NCBI GenBank assembly: GCA_016291655.1
Contig: JAEEYF010000018.1
Span: 20,263 to 84,262 of the forward strand
DNA from: Lachnospiraceae bacterium
GTDB lineage: Bacteria > Bacillota > Clostridia > Lachnospirales > Lachnospiraceae
Length of the DNA stretch: 64,000 bases
Direction of reading: 5' to 3'
The notes beneath the pieces are model-generated. The model saw nothing but the letters and a program-made list of their open reading frames with translations, was not told the origin of the DNA and ran no database searches. The stretch's first letter is position 1. Each line of letters begins with the position of its first letter. Both the position numbers and the translations under genes were made by a program. This document shows, piece by piece, positions 54,887 to 62,973 of the stretch.

Positions 54887-54913
54887 TTAGCACTCATTCA
54901 AAATGAGTGCTAA
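54887..54913 (-). promoter_or_regulatory. CIRCE operator upstream of htpG, also a likely manA terminator
   Basis: TTAGCACTC-N9-GAGTGCTAA, both arms perfect. On the minus strand the second arm runs straight into TTTTTTCTTG, so the same 27 bases form a rho-independent terminator 22 bases past the manA stop. HrcA bound here would sit directly against the htpG -35. Confidence 0.9.
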
Positions 54914-54935
54914 CATATTTATTGATCCTTATCGA

Positions 54936-55868
54936 TCATTTTGCTTCGGAATTAATAATGCTTAAATCTCCTTCAAGAGTGTATGCTCCGTAACCGAGTG
55001 GCATTATGAAATGCTGTCCCTTTTTGATCTCCAGTCCGTTGATCTTTCCTTTGCCCTCAAGAACGGAAAACAGTCTGTAGGTTGAAGGAGCTTCGAAAGA
55101 AACTTTTCCGTTCACATCCGTCTTCCAGACCTTATAGAACTTGCAGTCAACCAGCTCTTCTATTTCCGCATCCTCCTTGCGTGACTTCTTGCAGGCGCTC
55201 AGAACATCCTTGTGCGGGCAGTTGATGACATCTATGCTTTTTTCGATATGCAGCTGACGGGGCTTTCCGTTCTGAAGTCTTCCGTAATCGTAGAGTCTGT
55301 AGGTGATGTCACTGGACTGCTGTGTTTCGAGGATCAGCGTTCCACCCTTGATCGCATGGACCGTACCCGGCTCGATCTGGAAGAAATCACCCTTCTTGAT
55401 GGGTCTGGGAGTGATCAGATCGTCCCAGCGATTGTTTTTGATCATGTCCGCCAGTTCTTCCTTGCTCTTGGCATTGTGTCCGATGATAATGGTTGCGTCC
55501 TTGTCGCAATCAAGAATATACCAGCATTCGGTCTTTCCGAAGCTGCCGTTCTCATTCACCGCGGCATATGCATCGTCGGGATGAACCTGTACGGAAAGAT
55601 CCGTCTTGGCATCGATGATCTTAACCAGTAACGGGAATTTCTTCTTTCCATCGCCGAAGAGTTCCTGATGCTTTGCATAGAGCTCGCTCAGCTTCCAACC
55701 GTCAAATTCACCGCCCACGATCGTGTCATCTCCGTTTTCATGTGCGGATATGGCCCAGCATTCACCCGTATCCTCTCCCGGAATATCATAGCCGTAAATG
55801 TCTCTCATCCTGTTTCCGCCCCAGATCATCCGCTTGAACACAGGGGAGATAAATAATAAGTCCGTCAT
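54936..55868 (-). CDS. manA: Mannose-6-phosphate isomerase, class I
   Basis: A 310-residue zinc cupin that interconverts mannose 6-phosphate and fructose 6-phosphate. Zinc and substrate motifs are VQVHPDDAYA, GKTECWYIL and EPGTVHAIKGG. The short length matches the Firmicutes class I form. It is the last gene of the operon that starts with the ABC exporter pair, 17 bases after the DJ-1 gene. Whether it serves mannan use or cell-surface sugar supply is not clear. Confidence 0.94.
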   Translation of the reverse strand: MTDLLFISPVFKRMIWGGNRMRDIYGYDIPGEDTGECWAISAHENGDDTIVGGEFDGWKLSELYAKHQELFGDGKKKFPLLVKIIDAKTDLSVQVHPDDAYAAVNENGSFGKTECWYILDCDKDATIIIGHNAKSKEELADMIKNNRWDDLITPRPIKKGDFFQIEPGTVHAIKGGTLILETQQSSDITYRLYDYGRLQNGKPRQLHIEKSIDVINCPHKDVLSACKKSRKEDAEIEELVDCKFYKVWKTDVNGKVSFEAPSTYRLFSVLEGKGKINGLEIKKGQHFIMPLGYGAYTLEGDLSIINSEAK

Positions 55869-55885
55869 ATCAAGTACCTTTCTGC

Positions 55886-56434
55886 CTATTTGTAAATTAT
55901 TGCCTTGGAAAGTTCATCCGCAATGGTCTTGTCCGAAAAATATTCAACGATCGCAAGAGCAAAATCTATCGCTGTTCCCATTCCTCTTGAGGTGATGATG
56001 TTACCGTCCGTGAATACGCCGTTAAGCAAAACTTCCGCGCCTACCAGGTGGTTTTCAAAGCCGGGATAGCAAACAGCCTTTTTGCCTTCGAGCACTCCGA
56101 GTTCGCCCAAAACACTGGGTGCAGCGCATATGGCCGCAAGAAGCTTTCCGTTTGCCGCAAAGCTCTTTACTGTGGAGCAAACTCCCGTATGTGTGGCAAG
56201 ATTTTTTGTTCCGGGCATTCCTCCGGGGAGGATCGCAGCATCGTAATCGTTCATATCAATGTCGTCAAAACGCTTCTCGGCGCCGAACACGATATTGTGG
56301 GATCCCGTAACGGCTTTATTCTCCGTAAGGGAAATGATGTCCGTTTCCATGCCTGCTCTTCTTAAGATGTCAACAACCGTAAGTGCTTCGATTTCCTCGC
56401 AGCCTTCAGCTGCAAAAACAGCGATCTTAATCAT
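55886..56434 (-). CDS. DJ-1/PfpI family protein
   Basis: A 182-residue flavodoxin-like protein of the DJ-1 type. The nucleophile-elbow Cys is in AICAAPSVLG, the conserved acidic residue near the start is in EGCEEIEAL, and TSRGMGTAIDFAL is at the C-terminal side. Relatives are deglycases/glyoxalases or redox-stress chaperones. Its ATG overlaps the end of the M3 peptidase gene, so it is coupled to it. The exact activity is uncertain. Confidence 0.88.
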   Translation of the reverse strand: MIKIAVFAAEGCEEIEALTVVDILRRAGMETDIISLTENKAVTGSHNIVFGAEKRFDDIDMNDYDAAILPGGMPGTKNLATHTGVCSTVKSFAANGKLLAAICAAPSVLGELGVLEGKKAVCYPGFENHLVGAEVLLNGVFTDGNIITSRGMGTAIDFALAIVEYFSDKTIADELSKAIIYK

Positions 56435-58131
56435 TATATGCTCCTTTCAAAAACCTTGATCTGTTTCAATGCACCCTGAACAGCATTTTTTACGCTGCCA
56501 TCAGCCAAGGGGCTGTGAAGACCCGCACCTTTAAGGAGGTCAAGGTAGCCTCTGCTTCCGCCCATTTTGCAAAGGGTGAGGTAAGAATTCCAGCCATCTT
56601 CCCTGTTTTCAAGACTCTTGCTGTATATCTCAAATGCGCCCATCTGTGCGAGAGCATAATCGATATAGTAGAAGGGATAGAGGAAAATATGCTGCTTCTG
56701 CATCCAAAAACCGCCCTTTTCAAGGAACTTGTTTCCGTCATATTTTCTCCAGGGGAGGAAGATCTTTTCAATATCGTGCCATACACCGTATCTCTCTTCG
56801 GCAGACATCGTGGGATTGTCAAAAACTCTGCACTGGAATTCGTCAACCGCGCAAAGATAAGGGATAACCTTAAGAGCCTCGGTGAGATGGGCATATCTGA
56901 ACTTGTGCACCTTGTCACCGAAGAATTTATCCATCCATGGATAGGTAAGATGCTCCATGCTCATGGAGTGGATCTCGTCAATGTCGCTGGTGGACATTAC
57001 CATAGCCGAAAGGGGCTGTATCCTCGATGAAACAAAGCCTTCAAAAGCATGACCCGCTTCATGGGTGAGCACCTCTACATCAGCGGAGGTTCCGTTAAAG
57101 TTGGAGAAGATGAAGGGAGCCTGTCTCTTGGGAAGGAGTGTCATATATCCGCCAAGATGCTTGTTGGGCTTGGTCTCAAGATCGAACAGTTCATGCTCCA
57201 CCATGAAATCAAAGAATTCCTTGGTCTCGGGTGAAAGCTCGCCGTACATCTCCTGTGCCCATTTAACCATCTGATCCTTATTTCCTATGGGCTTTGCATT
57301 ACCCTCCGGGAAGATAAGCTGCTCGTCATAATACTCAAGCTCGTCAAGGCCGAGTCTCTTTCTCTGCTCCTCGTAGAGCTTGGAAACCTCGGGAACTATG
57401 ATCTCAACAACCTGCTTTTTGAAGTTTGCCAGATCTTCCTTTGTATAATCGAAATGCTCACTGTTGATGAGCTCAAATTCTCTGTAGTTCTTAAAGCCTA
57501 CGATCTCGGCTTTCTTAACTCTGAGAGCCACCAGCTTGTCATATACCCCGTCAAGCTTTTCGGAAACGCTCTCATAGAGTCCGGCCCAGGCCTCAAAGGC
57601 TTCTTTTCTCTCAGCTCTGTCTGTGGACTGCATATGACGAAGGAGGCCGTAGAAATTGCACTCTTCGCCTCTGAAATTGCATTTGCACTTGGCCGCGATC
57701 TGTGAATACTCTTCAGAAAGCTTGTTCTCTTCGATCATCAAAGGAACCAGTCTTTCATCCTTAAGGATGAGCTTCTTTTCCTCCGTTTCATTGATGAGCT
57801 TTCCGAACTCCTTGTCAAAGTCCTTTCTGAAGGGAGAATTCAGGAGCACTTCACTGTGACGCTTATTGAGATTCATGAGCTTGGGAAGCTCCTCGTCCAG
57901 ATACTCCTGTTCCTTTGAATAGAACTCATCGGCCTTGTTCATTGTGGATCTGATGTAGCAAACCTGGATCATGTCTTCCAGGTCTTTTTCAACCTCTTCA
58001 CCGTCCATAAGAGCCTTTTTGAATTCCTCATAGCTTGCAGCTTTTTCCGCTCTGTCCAGACACTCGTTTTCAAATGCCTCAAATTTCTTCAGATCCGGTC
58101 TTACATATTTGATCTCTGAAAATTTTTCCAT
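56434..58131 (-). CDS. M3 family oligoendopeptidase
   Basis: A zinc peptidase of about 565 residues. HEAGH in VLTHEAGHAFEGFV supplies two zinc ligands, with a Glu from the DIDEIHSMSMEHLTYP helix as the third. It is shorter than PepF and belongs to the separate M3 oligoendopeptidase group of clostridia. The ATG at 58131 has GAGGTG 6 bases upstream; an in-frame GTG at 58140 lies within that site. It sits between the second ABC exporter and the DJ-1 gene, and may process intracellular peptides. Confidence 0.92.
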   Translation of the reverse strand: MEKFSEIKYVRPDLKKFEAFENECLDRAEKAASYEEFKKALMDGEEVEKDLEDMIQVCYIRSTMNKADEFYSKEQEYLDEELPKLMNLNKRHSEVLLNSPFRKDFDKEFGKLINETEEKKLILKDERLVPLMIEENKLSEEYSQIAAKCKCNFRGEECNFYGLLRHMQSTDRAERKEAFEAWAGLYESVSEKLDGVYDKLVALRVKKAEIVGFKNYREFELINSEHFDYTKEDLANFKKQVVEIIVPEVSKLYEEQRKRLGLDELEYYDEQLIFPEGNAKPIGNKDQMVKWAQEMYGELSPETKEFFDFMVEHELFDLETKPNKHLGGYMTLLPKRQAPFIFSNFNGTSADVEVLTHEAGHAFEGFVSSRIQPLSAMVMSTSDIDEIHSMSMEHLTYPWMDKFFGDKVHKFRYAHLTEALKVIPYLCAVDEFQCRVFDNPTMSAEERYGVWHDIEKIFLPWRKYDGNKFLEKGGFWMQKQHIFLYPFYYIDYALAQMGAFEIYSKSLENREDGWNSYLTLCKMGGSRGYLDLLKGAGLHSPLADGSVKNAVQGALKQIKVFERSI

Positions 58132-58149
58132 TAATAGCACCTCATTTTA

Positions 58150-59931
58150 TTATTTTATCTGAGCCGCATACAATTCGTAATAGGCTCCTTTTTTATCCAT
58201 CAGTTCTTCATGCCGTCCCGATTCGACTATCCGTCCGTCATTTACCACAATGATCTCGTCAGCATGACGTATCGTTGACAGCCTGTGAGCAATGATGAAA
58301 CAGGTCTTGTTCTCCATCAGCTTTTCCATAGCAGCCTGGATCAGCTTCTCCGTCCTTGTGTCAACGTTAGAAGTCGCTTCATCGAGAATGAGCATCGCGG
58401 CATCCGTAAGCATGGCTCTTGCAATAGTCAAAAGCTGCTTCTGCCCCTTGGAGATGTTAACTCCGTCCTCCGTCAGGACCGTATCATATCCTTTGGGCTG
58501 TTTCATGATAAACGAATGTATGCGAGCCGTCTTGGCGGCATTAACAACTTCTTCCATTGTAGCATTTTTTTTGCCATATGCAATATTTTCATATATTGTG
58601 CCGCCAAAAACCCACGTATCCTGAAGCACCATGGCAAATCCGTTCCTCAGTGCTTTTCTTGCAAAAAGGTTGTTTTCCGTACCGTCTATAAGGATCTTGC
58701 CGCTCGTGGGATCGTAAAATCTCATAAGGAGGTTTATGACAGTGGTCTTTCCCGCACCCGTGGGTCCCACTACCGCGATCAGTTTTCCCCGCTCCGCTTC
58801 GAGCGAGAAATCCTTGAGGATCAGCCTCTCCGGGTCGTAGCCGAAATTAACGTTTTGTATGCTCACGTTTCCTTCTATGTTCTCAGGAACTATGGCATTG
58901 GGCACATCCATCGTTTCATTGTCCTCGGACAATATCCTGTTTACTCTCTCTGCGGCCGCAAGCGCCGATTGAAGTTCACCGAATATGTTTGCCGCCTCGT
59001 TTATGGGCCCCGAAAACTTCCTGGAATACACAACAAAGGAAGAAACATTACCTACAGTCAACAATTCAAGAAAATACAAAACCGCGCCGAATACGGTAAC
59101 CAGCGTCATGGACATATTATTGATGAAGTTTACCGTGGGTCCTATGGCTGCGTTCAGATAGTCCGCATTGTAATATGCTTCCGTCGCTTCTATGTTAACC
59201 TTTGAAAACCGATCCGTGTAAACCTCCTCGCAGGCATATCCCTGAATGACCTTTTGAGCACCGACGGTCTCCTCCACATAGCCGTTCATCCTGCCCAGTT
59301 TTGCAGATCTTGCGGAAAATCTCGGACGCGTGAGTTTGGTCATATGCTTTGTATACATGAAGGATATGGGTATCGTAACGCACATTGCCAAAACAAGGAT
59401 CGGCGAAATCCTTACCATCATGACAAAGGAGCCTACAACGGTAACAATGCTCGCAAGGATCTGCACTACGTCTGTAGAAAGCGATGTGTTTATTACATCG
59501 ATGTCGTAGGACACCCTGCTGATTATGTCTCCCGCCATATGCTTGTCAAAATACGACACGGGAAGTTTCATGAGTTTGTCGAAAACATCTTTTCTCATGC
59601 GTTTCACTATCCGCTGAGATATGTTTCTCATCAAAAGTGCAAGTGCATAGGAAAGGATTGCCGACGCAAGATAGCATACAGCCATGAGGCCCGCATATCC
59701 AAAGACTGTGTCAAAGTCCACCGCCCCCTTCTCCTTCATGGCATCTATGGCTTCACCCGAAAGCCTGGGGCCCACAAGTGCAAGTGAATTGGCGATCAAT
59801 GTAAGGAAAAGTGCAAAAACAAGAAGGACTTTAAATTCCTTCAGATAACGCCAGAGAAAACCTGCCGCCGCTCGCGGATCTCTCGCATGTTCTACTGTCT
59901 TTCCCGCTCCGGGCTGTTTTTCCTTTGCCAT
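58150..59931 (-). CDS. Heterodimeric ABC exporter half-transporter, catalytic Walker B subunit (second pair)
   Basis: 593 residues: membrane domain about 25-325 and nucleotide-binding domain about 350-590. Walker A is GPTGAGKT (389-396), the signature is degenerate, ISKGQ (493-497), and Walker B keeps Glu518 (LILDEATS). It complements the upstream subunit, which has the reverse defects. Its ATG shares a base with the upstream stop codon (TAATG), giving tight coupling. The predicted role is export of drugs, lipids or peptides; no substrate is suggested by neighbours. Confidence 0.88.
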   Translation of the reverse strand: MAKEKQPGAGKTVEHARDPRAAAGFLWRYLKEFKVLLVFALFLTLIANSLALVGPRLSGEAIDAMKEKGAVDFDTVFGYAGLMAVCYLASAILSYALALLMRNISQRIVKRMRKDVFDKLMKLPVSYFDKHMAGDIISRVSYDIDVINTSLSTDVVQILASIVTVVGSFVMMVRISPILVLAMCVTIPISFMYTKHMTKLTRPRFSARSAKLGRMNGYVEETVGAQKVIQGYACEEVYTDRFSKVNIEATEAYYNADYLNAAIGPTVNFINNMSMTLVTVFGAVLYFLELLTVGNVSSFVVYSRKFSGPINEAANIFGELQSALAAAERVNRILSEDNETMDVPNAIVPENIEGNVSIQNVNFGYDPERLILKDFSLEAERGKLIAVVGPTGAGKTTVINLLMRFYDPTSGKILIDGTENNLFARKALRNGFAMVLQDTWVFGGTIYENIAYGKKNATMEEVVNAAKTARIHSFIMKQPKGYDTVLTEDGVNISKGQKQLLTIARAMLTDAAMLILDEATSNVDTRTEKLIQAAMEKLMENKTCFIIAHRLSTIRHADEIIVVNDGRIVESGRHEELMDKKGAYYELYAAQIK

Positions 59932-61676
59932 TAAAGTAAGCTTCCAAGCTGTGTTGCAGCTATCTCCTCATATACTTTATTTCCTGCCATGAGTTCCTCG
60001 TGACTTCCAAAACCTATGATCCTTCCGTCTTCTATCACAAGTATCTTGGTCATCTTCATCACCGAGCTGATACGTTGTGCCACGGATATCAGCGTACAAT
60101 CGCTGTAGTTTTTGTTTATGTTTTCCCTGAGGATCGCATCTGTTTTATAATCCAAAGCAGATGAGGAATCGTCAAGTATCAATATGCCCGGATGTCCTGC
60201 AAGCGCTCTCGAAACAAAGATCCTCTGCTTCTGACCGCCTGACATGTCGCCGCCCTTGATCGCAGCCTCGTGTTTGAAACCGTCCTTCTTTTCCGTGATA
60301 AACTCAAAGGCACAGGCAGCTTTTGCCGCGCTTTCAACATCTTCATCGGATAGTTCTCTGCCGAAACGGATGTTTTCATCCAATGCTTCCGCAAAAACAA
60401 TATCATTCTGGAACGCCACGCCAAACATCCGTCTCAGTTCCTGCAAGGGATAGGTTTTAATGTCGCGGCCGTCGATCAGGATCTCGCCCTTTGTGGGATC
60501 GTAGAACCTCATAAGGAGATTTATGATCGTGGTTTTACCGGAACCCGTAGCGCCTATGATCCCGAGAGATTCTCCCTGCTCAAGCGTGAAATTGATATCG
60601 TTCAGGACATATTTTTCCTCTTCGTTGTCCTCGTTTTCACCGTAACTGAAACATACATGCCTGAACTCTATCTTGGGTGAATTCCTCTTCACCCCTCCCG
60701 TAAATTCCCGCACCTTAAGATCATTCTCCGCATCCATTACCGAGAATATTCTCTTGGCAGAAGCGGAAGCCTTTGAATAGTTAATGAAGATACGGTTTAC
60801 GGCGATCAATGAGCTCAGGATCATTGTGAAATAGGTGAGAAATGCCATGATCGTACCGGCTTTTACCGCTCCGTCGTTTACACGGTAGGCTCCCATGATG
60901 ATGACAAGAACAAGCCCCATGTTCAGGCAAAGGCTGATAACAGGTCCCGAGATCGCCATAACCCCGGAAGCTTTCAATTCATCCGAGACCGTTTGTGAGT
61001 TGGCTTCCTCAAACCTTTCTCTTTCAAAATCCTCCTTGGAAAGAGCCTTGATGACACGGATTCCCGATACGTCCTCTCTCATTATCCTGACCATCTTATC
61101 AACTGCAGTCTGCACCTTTGCATAGAGAGGTATGCCTCTTCGGGAGATAAAAAATACGATCAGGAAAACAAAAGGAAGTGCAGCAACCAGTGTCAGCGTA
61201 AGGACGGGGTCAAGAGTCGCGGACATGATCAGTCCCCCTATGCATATAAGTGTCGCCCTCACGCCCATGCGCTGCATGATATTAAAAAATGTATGGATGT
61301 TATAGGAATCGGAAGTGAGTCTTGAAACAAGTGAAGGAATGCCGAATTCATCGGTTTTACGCCCCGAAAGGGTGAGTATCTTTCTGTACAGATCGTAGCG
61401 CAGATGCCTGATGGCGAGCATGGAATATTTTGCCGCCCTTCGGTTTGCGATCACGTTGAAGATCCTGTCAAAAACCGCACAAAACACCATGAAAAGACCG
61501 CCTTTGATGAACTCGGTCCAATCACCCGACACACGTATGCGTGGGACGATGTCATCGACCAAAACCGCCATGATCCTGGGCACAAAAAGACCGACTACAG
61601 TGCCTGATATCTTGATGATGTAGCCGATGATGATAGCTGTTTTATTTTCAAATAAATACTTAAATGCGCGTTTCAT
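59931..61676 (-). CDS. Heterodimeric ABC exporter half-transporter, degenerate Walker B subunit (second pair)
   Basis: About 581 residues. Walker A is GATGSGKT (375-382), the signature is canonical MSGGQ (478-482), and the catalytic Glu is replaced by Asp503 (ILILDDSSS). The membrane domain occupies about 12-300. The start is set at the ATG at 61676; an in-frame TTG lies 6 bases upstream, and only a distant AGGG serves as ribosome site, so translation may be modest. First gene of a five-gene run to manA. Confidence 0.86.
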   Translation of the reverse strand: MKRAFKYLFENKTAIIIGYIIKISGTVVGLFVPRIMAVLVDDIVPRIRVSGDWTEFIKGGLFMVFCAVFDRIFNVIANRRAAKYSMLAIRHLRYDLYRKILTLSGRKTDEFGIPSLVSRLTSDSYNIHTFFNIMQRMGVRATLICIGGLIMSATLDPVLTLTLVAALPFVFLIVFFISRRGIPLYAKVQTAVDKMVRIMREDVSGIRVIKALSKEDFERERFEEANSQTVSDELKASGVMAISGPVISLCLNMGLVLVIIMGAYRVNDGAVKAGTIMAFLTYFTMILSSLIAVNRIFINYSKASASAKRIFSVMDAENDLKVREFTGGVKRNSPKIEFRHVCFSYGENEDNEEEKYVLNDINFTLEQGESLGIIGATGSGKTTIINLLMRFYDPTKGEILIDGRDIKTYPLQELRRMFGVAFQNDIVFAEALDENIRFGRELSDEDVESAAKAACAFEFITEKKDGFKHEAAIKGGDMSGGQKQRIFVSRALAGHPGILILDDSSSALDYKTDAILRENINKNYSDCTLISVAQRISSVMKMTKILVIEDGRIIGFGSHEELMAGNKVYEEIAATQLGSLL

Positions 61677-61700
61677 AATCAAATAGCTGACCCTAAAAAA

Positions 61701-61729
61701 AGAGTGTCCGTAGAATAAACGAACACTCT
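61701..61729 (-). terminator. Terminator of serC-serA
   Basis: On the minus strand AGAGTGTTCG pairs with CGGACACTCT (one mismatch) around 9 bases, followed by TTTTTTTAG, about 78 bases past the serA stop. Confidence 0.8.
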
Positions 61730-61730
61730 G

Positions 61731-61759
61731 ATTTTACATTATTTCTTTTTCAAAAGCAA
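61731..61759 (-). promoter_or_regulatory. Possible promoter of the second ABC exporter operon
   Basis: On the minus strand TTGCTT (61759-61754), 17 bases, TAAAAT (61736-61731). The predicted start falls within the 5' arm of the serA terminator, so transcripts begun here would lack the full stem and escape it. Confidence 0.35.
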
Positions 61760-61806
61760 ATTCTTTCTTGTCAGATATTGCCCTATTCTTGCATTTTCTT
61801 CGCAGA

Positions 61807-62973
61807 TCACTCTGCTTTGATCACGCGAACTGTTCTGACGCCTTCAATAGCCTCAACCTTAGCAACGATCGCATCGTTAACGCTTGCAACGTCAAGAACC
61901 GAATATGCTGAATCTCCCTTGCTCTTGTTTACCATGTTCTCGATGTTGATGCCTTCAGCGGAGAAAGCACCGGTGAACTGAGTAAGCATATTGGGGATGT
62001 TCTTGTGGAGAATGCAGATTCTTGCAGCTGTTCTGCAAACACCGGCATCAACCGAAGGATAGTTTACGGAATTGATGATGTTACCGTTCTCAAGGTACTC
62101 AACAAGTTCCTTAACAGCCATGATAGCGCAATTGTCCTCAGATTCCTGAGTGGAAGCTCCGAGATGAGGGATAGCGATGGTTCCTGCCATATTAGCGCTC
62201 TTTGCGTTCGGGAAATCTGTAACGTATTTCTTTACCTTTCCGGATGCAAGTGCAGCTGCCATATCATCATCGTTTACAAGAAGGTCTCTTGCAAAGTTCA
62301 GGATGATAACGCCGTTCTTCATGGTCTTGATGGTTTCTGCATTGATCATATTCTTTGTATCATCGAGAAGCGGAACATGAACTGTGATGTAATCGCACTT
62401 CTTGAAGATCTCTTCGCGGGTCTTTACAGCCTTTACGGAACGGGAAAGCTTCCATGCATTCTCAACGGAGATGTAAGGATCGCATCCGTAAACTTCCATG
62501 CCGAGGCCTACCGCAGCATTTGCAACAAGTACGCCGATCGCGCCGAGTCCGATAACACCGAGCTTTTTGCCCTGGATCTCGGTTCCTGCATAGTTTGACT
62601 TGCCCTTCTCTACCATCTTGGCAATCTCAGCTTCACCCTTAATGGTCTGAACCCAATTGATACCGCCTGTAATGTCACGGGCTGCAAGAAGCATGCCTGC
62701 AATAACAAGTTCCTTAACACCGTTGGCATTTGCTCCGGGTGTGTTGAATACGACTATGCCTTCCTCTGCGCAACGATCGAGAGGAATGTTGTTTACGCCG
62801 GCGCCTGCTCTCGCAATAGCCTTAACGTTCTTTCCGAAAGTCATATCATGCATTGTGGCGCTTCTTACAAGGATAGCGTCAGCATCGTTGATGTCGTCCG
62901 TAGCGGTGTAATTCTCACCGAAGTTCTGTGTTCCGATCTTAGAGATCTTATTAAGGCAATTATACTTAAACAT
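61807..62973 (-). CDS. serA: D-3-phosphoglycerate dehydrogenase
   Basis: A 388-residue first enzyme of serine synthesis. The NAD-binding motif is GVIGLGAIGVLVANAA, the catalytic elements include ARAGAGVNNIP, the Arg in NFARDLL and IPHLGAST, and a C-terminal ACT domain (about 315-388, ITQFTGAF-like then GINIENM) may sense serine. Its ATG shares a base with the serC stop (TGATG), so it is coupled to serC. It ends at the hairpin at 61701-61729. Confidence 0.96.
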   Translation of the reverse strand: MFKYNCLNKISKIGTQNFGENYTATDDINDADAILVRSATMHDMTFGKNVKAIARAGAGVNNIPLDRCAEEGIVVFNTPGANANGVKELVIAGMLLAARDITGGINWVQTIKGEAEIAKMVEKGKSNYAGTEIQGKKLGVIGLGAIGVLVANAAVGLGMEVYGCDPYISVENAWKLSRSVKAVKTREEIFKKCDYITVHVPLLDDTKNMINAETIKTMKNGVIILNFARDLLVNDDDMAAALASGKVKKYVTDFPNAKSANMAGTIAIPHLGASTQESEDNCAIMAVKELVEYLENGNIINSVNYPSVDAGVCRTAARICILHKNIPNMLTQFTGAFSAEGINIENMVNKSKGDSAYSVLDVASVNDAIVAKVEAIEGVRTVRVIKAE

